A DNA stretch of 64,000 bases, from the NCBI GenBank assembly GCA_022559985.1, contig JAFJTR010000114.1:1-64000 (forward strand). The letters run 5' to 3'. The stretch comes from Parastagonospora avenae f. sp. tritici 18332-5. Taxonomy: Eukaryota; Ascomycota; Dothideomycetes; Pleosporales; Phaeosphaeriaceae. Below are positions 8,880 through 19,255 of this stretch, piece after piece. The notes below the pieces were generated by a model, which was not told where the DNA came from, made no database searches, and saw only the letters and a program-made list of their open reading frames with translations. How positions within the stretch are numbered: position 1 is the first letter of the stretch; each line of letters begins with the position of its first letter. Both the position numbers and the translations under genes were made by a program.

Positions 8880-10360
8880 CTAATAAAACCCATACGTCGG
8901 CTTCGGATCCTGCGGTCTCGACCTGTACCAATTAGCCTATTACATCCACTTCCAACATATACATCAATCAACTTACCCTTCCTGCCCCACGCCATTGTTC
9001 GCCAGCAAATTCGCCGTACCATTAGGCAACAACGTAACAACGTTCTTCAGCGCAAGCCCTTTAATCGTCTCGCACAAACTCTCCACCTCCGCCAGTCCCG
9101 CGCCGAGCAAATACGCGCCCAAGCCGGCGACGTGCGGCGCTGACATAGACGTGCCTGAAATCACGACCGTCGAGCCATTGTTCCACGTGCTTAGGACGTC
9201 GACGCCGGGGGCGAGGATATCTATCCATTCCATCTGGTGAGTATGGTATGACGGTGGGTAAGGGAGTAGGAAGGGGAGGGAGATGAGATGAGATACATAC
9301 CCACAACAGGCCCCGTGTTCGAAAACTCTGCAATCGTATCATTAACCGTTGTAGCGCCGACTGTACACACGCTCGGCTCGCTTGCAGGCGACGCGTCCCT
9401 CGCGTCGCCGAACTCATTGCCCGCGGACACGGCGACGAACATGCCGCTGGAGACGACGGCTTTGACCTGGAAGTTCCATCAGTAAAGACTATACGCATGT
9501 ATGTGTAGGGTTGCAAGGGGCTTACCGCATCGTTCAAAGCCTGGCTAAACGCGCCCCCTAGACTGATGTTTACAACACTTCCCTTGGGACAGTCTTGCGT
9601 GCGGTTGTTCACGAGATAATCGAAGCCCGCGATGATGCCCTCGATAGTGCCTCCGCCTTCCGAATCCAAGACTTTGACGGCGTAGAGTTTGGTGTTTTTC
9701 GCGACGCCGTACGTCTTGGAGCCGATTGTGCCGGCGGTGTGGGTGCCGTGGCCGTAGGGGTCGGTGAGGTTGTTTTCGCCGCTGGTGTCGACGAGGAAGG
9801 TTGCGCCTGGGTGTGTTAGTGAGGGGGCACTAGGTGGAGGTGGTGGACGTACGGCCTTCGAACTCGGGATGCTCAATGTAGATGCCGGTGTCGACGACGT
9901 ATGCGCAAGTACCTTCCCCGGCAGTGTCGTCGTATCTGTACGTAGTGCCGTTCGTCTCATTGCTTGATATGCGGGATAGGCCCCATGGTGCATCCTCTTG
10001 CTTGACGATTGCGTTGGAGTGAAACTTTGTGGACTTTTCAATATACTCGATCTACGTGTCTATGTTAGTAAAAAATGAAGACAACGCTGCATTTTAATGG
10101 CGCACCTGGTCAGAGTTCTTCAGACGCATGACCTCTTCCGCTGTCAGAGAGTTTGCAAATCCTCGAAAACCAGGCATGGTATATTCATGGCTTGCTGTGG
10201 CCTGGAGAGAAGCTCTGAGAATGTCTGTCGCGGAGATAGTGGCATCTGCTCTGAGTTTAACAATATAAGTTCCAGCTTCCGATGCCGATTCGGTGGTCCT
10301 AAACTTGATGCTGTGCGAAGTGGCCAAGGAAACGAGTGCAGAAAAGATGATAAAACGCAT
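8880..10360 (-). CDS. Secreted subtilisin-like serine protease (S8, proteinase K type), copy 1
   Basis: Six exons: 10360-10106, 10051-9853, 9806-9526, 9466-9301, 9220-8977 and 8922-8880; introns 46-80 nt; 395 aa. Signal peptide 1-15, inhibitor I9 prodomain to about residue 90, then the catalytic domain with Asp139 (YVVDTG), His171 (GHGTHTAGT) and Ser325 (GTSMSAPH); the oxyanion Asn is in AGNEFG. Introns were fixed by the triad blocks and phase. The last intron (8976-8923, GTAAGT...ACAG) gives a 14-residue tail ending YGFY; if retained, a TAA follows at once and the protein ends QEG. Such proteases degrade external protein and are secreted. No clear dibasic prodomain site, unlike the copy at 13614-14853, and the two are well diverged. 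Confidence 0.88.
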
Positions 10361-13300
10361 GGTGAATCTGAGCGATATGATGGAGATTTGGATTGAAGAT
10401 CGTTGTTGTCCCGCTATAGATATGGAAATGTTTTGGCCAAAGCCTGTACCTTATGTACGTGTACTTCGTGTAAGCTGGAACATAGAGGTGCTCATTCAGT
10501 CCCACATTCCTTGCTGGCCGATAAACTCACTTGTTCCCTTCAAGGAACGTGGTGCAGCTTCTAGCACTGTTTGAATGCGATGAGAGGATCTATCTGACGT
10601 GTTCGCCCTCTTGTTGCCCATTTTCTTTCAGGCAGTGACACGTCTGGGTCCCTGCAGGAAGCCATGAAGATGGACACTCGCCAAAGTGTACAGATTGTAA
10701 CAATCACTGAGGTTGAATGTCTTTCCACCTGGGAGATTGGGTCTTGTTGTGAAATGATGTGGATGCTAGGAGGACTGTGTTCTTTTGTGTGACATGGCGA
10801 TGCCGCTCGTGCACTCGAGCACCGGTAATGCCTGTTATCATTTTCACGAGTACGACCATCTTTGAATAAGGCGCACCAAGGCCGAGGCAGCGGTTCAAAG
10901 AACTGGTTGAACCGCTAATTGACTGCAGACTCGTTATCTCCAGAATGACCCTTCAGATGATACGTGTCTTTATTGAGTCGCTCGCAAGACGGCGCAAAGC
11001 TAAAATCCATGAGTAGCCAGCATACAACATCGGAGACTAAGCCTTGCTTAACCCACTCATCGTTCGAATCGCGATGTGCGACAACAACAGTCTGTTTCGT
11101 CCGACCGCAGGAATTGTTGTATGGTTTGTGTCTAGACCCCATCGCCATGGGTCCCTGCTTATCTGGTAGGTTCCATGCGTGATCCTTTCAGAGGCAGTTT
11201 GATATTTCCAGGGGTCAACATGGACCTGCCCGATGGTTGTGTGGCTCTGCAATCAGGCGTGCCAAAGGATCGCATGAGCTGTTGAGGTTTGCTGACCCAT
11301 CCCGACTCTTGCAGGCCAAGCAGAGAAGTCGGGATGGCCGGGCATCGCGGTACATGCATCACGCGGGAACGGCGTTGGAGTGGGGAAAGCGGCCTTGGGG
11401 CAGAACCCGTTGGACGATCTTGCATGCGCACGGAGCGCGCGCAATATATGTTAGCCTTGACCATACTACTGGATATGTGCGAAGGCAGTCTGTATGGTGC
11501 GAGGCGCACCGTCAGCCTGAACGTCAGTCCGATAAGAAATGATGGCATGCATGTCTCGCCGGAGCTTGCAGGGTGACATGGCACCGTGACAGTAGGCTCT
11601 CACCTTCGCAGTCATTTTTCGTCGGCGCCAGTGTCAAATCGTGTGCCAAGATGTACATCGAAGATATGCGTGTGACCAGTTTAAGACTGCTGCGAAATCG
11701 CGACCCTTAGTGTTCTCGAGGAGAAGAAAAAGAAAAGGTTGCTGGATCCAAAGGCGTGGGACCGCTGTGCCGCGCCACTGTGGCAAAGCCATTGGTGTTG
11801 ATTCACTGCAACGATCGAGTCAAACAGTAAAACCGCTGCGCACGTACAAGGAGGCATGCTTGATGAGTGCGGCGCAGGGCGATGCAAGGTCGCTTTAAGA
11901 AAAAAGGTCAATATAGGCAGCCGTAGCAGTGACTTCGTGAAGCGAGTCGGTAATGCGCTTTATCGGGCTCTTTTTTGCCTCCACACACAGACATAAGGTA
12001 AGAGTGGTACGAGGTAACAGAAAGCTTAGAATGGTTGGAAGGGAGTTTGTAGCAGCGCAAATGGTGGGCATAACCTTCCATTCGTATCGAAATTATACGT
12101 ATAAGCGCGCTCTGCCTTTCGTTGGGCAACGACTCTATTGTTTCCCGAGATGCGCGTTTCAAACAACGCGGATGCACGGATGTCACTCAGGGGTTCGGTT
12201 GGGTTTCCCACAAAAGTGACCACAACGTCGCGTCTAGGTATAAAAAACTACAAAAATAATCACCAAAGAGATGGCGTTCCATTGAGAACTTCTGTCAACG
12301 AAGCGTGGAATGGTGATGTGAGAGTGGAAGGCAACAGGTTCGAAGCTGCCGAGGGAATGCACCTCACGCCAACCGCTTCTAGCTTCCCCATAGTTTGCGG
12401 AGAATACTTCAGCCTCCGCCTCACGATTTCCCATTTTACCACCACAAATTACCTAGATTAATTACGGCCAGAGTGCCCAGCGCAGCCATAGGTAGTACGA
12501 GCATGGCAAGGGATTTCAGGAAGTCCCTTTCGCCGCTCTCATTTTATCGTCCAGCACCAATCGCTGAGCCAGGTACCAGCCACATCCGAAAGAACGGAAA
12601 ATGAGGACGCTGAACGATGCGCAAGCATTACGGAACATTGAAGCTACTGCCTAGAACTTGGCATCCGATGACCTGGAAAGCAAGACAAGCGCCGGCTGAT
12701 ACACGAAGCATGCAAGATATATGATTCATATGGATCTAGAGAGCTTGTTTCCACGCACTGCCCTCTTCATTGCCACAGAGTACAAATATGTTAAAGATCT
12801 ACTTTGACTAGATGATTCGATTCTCGTGGAATCGTCATCGTCGTTACTCTCGATGCTCTGGTCGCGTAGCCCGCACGGTAGCTCACCGCCACTCTACCCA
12901 TCGTCGTGGTAGATTGAGTCTATGCGAAACATTATAATGTGGAGCTGGAGCATGTCACCGCGAGCTCAATGCTCTTACATCATCAAATTTCCGGCATCGA
13001 ATGCGGTGACAATGAAAGTAGTGCGCATTCCGTAGCTCCATGCAGGGAAAACAAAGGACCTGACGTGGTGCCGCCTCAAACATGCAACCCGCAAGGGTAC
13101 CAACAAGAAAAGGCAATCTCAAACAAAGACCGACTGGCCCCACACCATGATGAATGGTGCGCAAGCTTTCGCAAGACACGCACTCAGGACCTGCACCGCT
13201 GTAATCTAAGCGTATGCGGATGACTGCAACGATTGCGTACCATGTTTTCGCATGCGAAGTTGTGTAACGTTACTGTGTTGTGCTCGTGGCACTGAAACTG

Positions 13301-13613
13301 ACCGTATGAGGCAATCAGCCGCACCCAAGAAAAAGTCCTTGTTGTTCGATCGAGTTGCAAGGCGTTGAACTTTGGTGGGGCGAGAAAGGAAATACTGTCA
13401 ATGTCGTGTTAACATGGCGTATGGCCAAGACATCAAGATATGGCAAAGATGAACATGTCACAGTCAGAGGTGAGGCTGGATGGTAAATATTTGTATTATC
13501 CGTGGATAGTGATTTCATCAAATCATAAGGAAACTTCGGAGACACTATGCTTCCAGCTCTATATGTCTTTCCAAATTTGCCATGCGTGCAGTAAATGATA
13601 CGCTACAAAATGC
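10361..13613. other. 3.25 kb gene-free stretch between the two subtilisins
   Basis: No coding region recognised on either strand. Open frames reach 141 codons at most (11159-11584, minus) and show no domain. There is no AT-rich bias of the kind left by repeat-induced point mutation, no terminal repeats and no tRNA. The left end must hold the promoter of subtilisin 1. Confidence 0.5.
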
Positions 13614-14853
13614 TTAACCGCTGGGGTTGCCGTTGAAAGCAAGGTAGTTCTTGGTGCTACCCTTAAGACCGGTGATCTTGTCCTTAGTGGAGAGAGTAGT
13701 GAGACGGGTGGAGAGAGCGGCAGGGGAGACTTTGCCCTCGAGAGCAAGGATGTAAGCAGCGAGACCGGCAACGTGGGGAGTGGCCATGGAGGTACCAGAA
13801 ATAGTGTTGGTACCACCGTTCAACCAAGTGGAGAGGATAGAGACACCAGGGGCGTGGATGTCGACAAGGGTGCCGTAGTTGGAGAAAGAAGCAACGCGGT
13901 CAGAGCTGTCAGTGGCACCAACAGTGAAGGCAGAAACCTCTGAAGCAGGGGAGTAGCGGGAGGCGTCAGCACCGTCGTTACCAGCGGCAACAGCGAAGAA
14001 GACGCCGGCAGAAACAGCATTGGCAGCGGCAGAGTTGACAGCGCTGGACTTGGATCCTCCAAGAGACATGCTGCCGACGGCACCGTTGGGGCAGCTGCGG
14101 GTCTTTGCGTCGTTGGCGACGTAGTTGATACCAGCAATGACACCGGAGTTGGAGCCTGAACCCGAGGCGTCAAGCACCTTAACAGCGTACAGAGAGGCCT
14201 TCTTGGCGACACCGTAGGTCTTGGAGCCGATGGTACCGGCGCAGTGAGTGCCGTGGCCGTTGCCATCGCTGTTCTGGCCGTCACCAGCAAAGTTGGCAAG
14301 GAAGGTGGCACGTCCCTCGAACTCGGGGTGGGAGGTCTCAATACCAGTGTCGACGACGTAGACGCAAGTACCCTGGCCAGCACTGGAGTCGTAGGTGTAA
14401 GAAGTGCCGCTAGTCTGGCGGTTGATGTGGGAAACACGAGACAGACCCCAAGTGGAAGAGCTCTGGGTAGTAAAGGCCCTCTTCTCAATGCTGTCAATCT
14501 CGCCAAGGTTGGCCTTGACTATGGCATCCTGCTCGACGTACTCAACCTATACGATGTTAGTATAGTGCCTTCAAGCTGTAGGAAGAAACACTTACACCAG
14601 GGAGATTGCGGATCAAGTCAACCATGTCATCAGCCATATCAGCGGCGAAGCCACCGAAGCCAGCGAACTTGTAGACATGAGCAGGGTCTTTCCTCAAGAG
14701 CTTCAAGGTACTGTCGACGAGCTGCTGAAGGTTCTCGTTCTTCATCTTGACAATGAAGCGTCCGGGGATGGGAGATCCAGCGCGGGGAATGATAATTGGA
14801 GCGGGAGCCGCAAGTGCCAAAGGCAGAAGGGCGAGGAAGACTGAGAGCTGCAT
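13614..14853 (-). CDS. Secreted alkaline subtilisin (S8, oryzin/Alp1 type), copy 2
   Basis: Two exons, 14853-14596 and 14546-13614, intron 14595-14547 (GTAAGT...TATAG), 396 aa, the usual length of fungal Alp1/oryzin. Signal peptide 1-15 (ALAAPAP), I9 prodomain (GRFIVKMK) ending in a Kex2-type site EKR at 107-109, then the mature protease. Catalytic residues: Asp152 (VVDTG), His184 (GHGTHCAGT) and Ser339 (GTSMATPH). Codon use is strongly biased to C- and G-ending codons (GTC, GCC, AAC, AAG), more than in copy 1, which suggests high expression. Secreted endoprotease; homologues are allergens or virulence-associated enzymes in several moulds, a family statement and not something seen here. Confidence 0.95.
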
Positions 14854-14971
14854 GATGATGGTACTTGAGTGAATGAGTCCGTCAAAGCAAATGCTGTTGG
14901 AGTCTGCTGGTGTTGGGCTGAGTGTTGCTGTGCTCGTTGCCTGACTTTTAGAAGGGGTGACCTGTACTTCT

Positions 14972-14981
14972 TATATAGATG
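14972..14981 (-). promoter_or_regulatory. TATA box of subtilisin 2
   Basis: TCTATATAAG on the minus strand, about 120 nt upstream of the ATG at 14853; a near-perfect TATAWA match. Confidence 0.55.
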
Positions 14982-17900
14982 TAGTGGGTGTTTTGGACTG
15001 GGAACGAGGTATCAGAGGCAAGTTCACCTTCCAATAAGGATTAGCCTACGGAGGTAGTGCGGTGTGGCTTTAGGCCGGTGTACACACATTTACCGGGTTT
15101 CAGCACTGGCAGGCGGCTCAACTGGGTGGCCGTTCTTTGACGCCGAGATTGGGAGGTAGTACTGTTGGCCGGCACTGTTTCCTCTCAAGGAAATGCAGTA
15201 GTGTGACAGAACGGACTACGAGAGGAAAGGAGGATAGACCTGTGTAGTAGGTCAGATGTGCACGTCTTGGCAAAATGCAGCTCAAATTAAGACCACATAC
15301 TAGTCTAGTCTAGGTATGTGGATAAGGCAGTATGGGATGTCAACGTAGAAGGCGTCAATGTGGTGCGATTGGGTCCAGGCTGAATGGATCTGCGGTAGTG
15401 TTGGCCCTTGGACGGAGCCCTGATAAGGGACAGAAGCAGAATGACTGGATTGGTGTCCGGCCGACCATGAAATGAACACATCGTGCAGCCATCAAGTACG
15501 TGCCGCATGGCTTTGTTAGCCGGCCGCATTCGTGTCAATCTCATTGGGTCCTGGGTGAGATGGCAGCAGTGGCCCAGGGCGGATCACGTCGCTTAGACAT
15601 GGGTGCACATTCACCGAGCAGGGCCCTGAAAGCACAATTCCAACGTTTCGGGACGACCCGTCGTGGTCATATGATAGTGAGCGAGGTACACGTGCCGAGG
15701 TAGCCGCTGCGGTGAGCATTATCGAAATGCGCCTGAGATAATGAGACAAAGAGTCATTTGTGATGGACCATCGTTTTACTGTACAACAGCATTCCACCGG
15801 TTCAACGCCACCTGAGCACTTGAAACGTGGGAATAGCAATATGGGAACGAGGGGCACTGCGTCGGGTTGGCCGTTCAGGAGCATGTTCTCGAGCTTGCCC
15901 ACATGGTGGGCGGCGACTTCATCACCACTGATAGGCCCACATTTGATTTGAGGAGGGTTGTCGGCCGCATGCAGCCAGTAAGCGACCTCGATCCTTGCTC
16001 GAGAAGCGTGATTCACTAAGCAGCCAGTAGAAAGCGTTCCTGGCAGACGCATAGTCGACCGTGGCGGGAGTGGCATCGTAACCTTCCCCATCTGGTAGAG
16101 CGAACTTGCTCGCTTCTCCTTTCTATTACGCAGCGGTCCGAGGTATTCGCAGTTCGTTCAAAGTCTTCTACCACACGCGACAATCGCCCTACTGTGACGA
16201 CCCTTGACCTGCTGACCGGCATGCAAGACCAACGACCAAGACCACTAACATTAAGCTTAAAAGCACGTAATGCACAAACCACCTCCTTGTTCGGGATGTA
16301 GTTGATGCAGATCAATATACTCCCCATGCTATTAGCCACACTTCAGATAACAGGCGATAGCGGACCTTGGCATCTAGCGACGAATGGGGACAGCCGTGGA
16401 AGCATCGCTTGGCCAAACGCCCGACGGGATTGCTGATGCCTGACCGTTGAGTGGCGGTATAGGATGCCTTGAGGGCATGCACCACGTCAGTATACAACAA
16501 ATCGCTTGCAGATATGTTTTTCATGCCCCGTATGTTCCTCAGACACGACTGAATGGTATGCGGTCAGCGGCATTGAGTGCTTTGGCGAGGCTATGCTCCA
16601 CCTGGTGCTGGAGACGATATGCCGACGTGATTTTGTCGCGCAAGACGGCAAATGCGCCTCGGGAGTGAGGATCCTCCACATCGCAGCCGAAAGTCCGCGG
16701 ATCTAAGCTGATCAGAGCTGGGGCTGGTGCCCAGGTGTCGCTCTGTAGATCGAGACTTGGCATACCCTTGGAACGCTAGGTGGTTCCTCCAGCCCGTTGC
16801 AAAATTTGCTATTTCGTTACCTTGACTCGCTGAGTTATTCCTTCGAACAGCAGATTGCAGCAATCTCTTATTCCGTGTCGTCCGGTTCGTGTTGTGTTGT
16901 TTCGGGGAAATTGTAGACGGCTGGTGATGGTGGGTCGTCGATGAAGGGGCGAGGACCCGTGGAGACAAATTAGACTGCCAAGGCTCCTCCCACGCTACCG
17001 CCAACTATCAGTTCACCAACAACATGATCGACATCACCATCCATCTTCGTCCGGATCTGTGGTTCCATACCGGGAGAAATCACAGGACTGCAAAGCCCAG
17101 AAGCAACTTGTCATTATTTCCAGGTATTTTCGCACGCCAAGTCCTGGTCCTTGGAGCCAAAAAGACGCTCCTCGTGGCCGTCTACCCCGACTCGGTCACC
17201 CGGCTCTTTCGTGACTCGGCTATTGCACGTTGCGATGGCCTGTGCATGGAGAGTCGACCACATGTTCTTACCTTAGAAGCTGGGCATACTCTTGCACAAG
17301 GAAAACGGCGTTTGTTTAATATTTTCTAGGTCCGGACAGTTATGGAAAATTGTCAAAGCAACAGTCTGCCGACTTGACCATTCATGTTCAACTCGTCTGT
17401 TTCACTGTATGAGGCAGGTGTGCTTTGGAGGCTGCACGCCATACATGCAGTCTGACCACGATGGCGCAATTACAGTCCATGAGGTGTATCAAGGCCCGAG
17501 TTATTTCCCGGCATGCTTGAAGTAGATCATGTAGGCAAGCTTCACCAACCTTCCTTAATGTGCTGATGCTCCGCTGCTGCCAAGACGTCTAATCGACTCA
17601 AGCGCTGACGCCAAAGCTTGACTCCATACACAGCATGCATAGATGTCACATGAAAGCGGCTTATTATAGCTTACAAAACTTCCTTCCTCATTGGGACCTC
17701 ATGACCACAGAAGAATCTCGCTTCTAGTTGCGTTATCGCGCGCTGCTATGCAGGTACGTTGGACGCTACACTTGCCACTCATACAGGATTAATGTGCTCA
17801 TTTTGCCCATCGATTCGCGCAAACTTGCTTGATGTCGCGACATACAAGATCTCCTTCCTAGTTGAGAGCTAACCATCTCGGTCCTATCACTGTCACTGCA

Positions 17901-19255
17901 CGCTTTCTTGTGCTATATCACCTGCTTTATCACGCGAGACTCGCTATCTGACCTCGGGACGATACAACGGGTACCCAGCCCGACAAGATGGCGCTCCGAC
18001 CTAATCAAGCAGCGTATCGCATGCTCCATGTTGACGTACATGTTGCATCCGTTGTTGCGTCCGTTGTTGCATTCTCAACGGCCGTTTTGGCCGGCATGGC
18101 AGAGGGTCCAGCATATTGGCAACGTTTACCCGCCAATCACGGAAATTTGCTCGTTGGACTTGCCGTCGGCCCATCCCATATTCTCGAAGGCTTCCATTTG
18201 CACATCAACACCGATCATGCTGTGATAGACAAGCCAATACGTTGATTTCGTTAGTGTTTGACAAAGCGGCAACGGATGAGGCACATCCGTCAAGCCTGTG
18301 GCTGAGAAACTGACGCAGTCTCTACGGCCTTGCATATGAACTTCACGAAAATGCTTGCTTAGGTATGCTTACATAGAAGCAGTAAAGATTTATTGCATTG
18401 CCTAAGATAGGAAGGCAATCGCACTTCCTACAGCTCAACATTTCGCTTCCTTCGGAGCGCTGGGCGATTCTCATTACTTCAAGAGCGTCTGCATGCTCTC
18501 TCTCTCTGAATTCCACACTAGGCTCGACACGGTAACCCCGTCTCACTCGCCATCTCTGAGCAAAACCTGGCGAGATTGCATGTTGTTCGATCGGACGGCA
18601 GCAGTTGGAAACGAAATGACAAGTCCAGGATAAAGAGTACATACTAAGGAACAACGAAACAGTTTCACTTTTGCACCTAGTTTTGACGCTTGCGCTAACA
18701 CTAAGGGCGTAGACTCAGCAACAGCTTGTCATTGCATTCACTTTCGGCAGGTTCAAAACGAGCGAGTAGGTTCGCGTGGTTAAAAGATCGAAATTGATAG
18801 CTTTGATGACCTGCTGAGCATATTTCATAGCGACGGTATCGGTATCTTCCAGCCTTTGCGTGCCATTAATAAGTGGACTCCCGATAAGTTAATCATTCCG
18901 CTCCAATCATCAAGAATACCCGAGTCTGTCAGAAATATGCCGATCGCACTGCTCGCAGCTTCTCAGAACCATTCTCAAGATGTAAATCATTCTAACAGCA
19001 ATTCTTCGGTATGGGGCTTGAATCTCGATTGGAAAAATTCCAACCCGGCAAATTTAGTCAGTTCGCAGCGTTTCCCTAAAGTAATACAAAACATATGGAA
19101 TTGACGAACCTCTAATGAGTAACAGACCTATCAGTCCCGCGCTCATAGAGAGAAAATAATGATAACATACAAAGGTAATCTAGGGGTATAGCGAAGAACC
19201 AACAAATCTCCACTCGATCTCACACCAGATCTGCATCATCAACAGTAACAGGCAC
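14982..19255. other. 4.3 kb gene-free stretch between subtilisin 2 and the laccase
   Basis: Nothing recognised. The longest open frame is 15516-16091 (minus, 191 codons with an ATG) but it has no domain, no signal peptide and no coding-like residue pattern. Other frames (17024-17329, 17988-18245) are short. A small imperfect repeat of GTTGTTGCRTC occurs at about 18050-18075. Base composition is ordinary, with no AT-rich decay signature. Non-coding RNA or distal regulation is possible but unsupported. Confidence 0.45.

Noticed and set aside
9061..10041. 326-codon minus-strand frame over subtilisin 1
   Set aside because: It shares only part of the protease frame and reads through introns; the six-exon model keeps the whole catalytic triad.
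12320..12350. GGTTCGA at 12338-12344, resembling a tRNA T-loop
   Set aside because: No pairing acceptor, D or anticodon arms around it.
15516..16091. 191-codon open frame on the minus strand with an ATG
   Set aside because: No domain, signal peptide or coding-like composition, no intron signals and no neighbour context. Kept only as a note.
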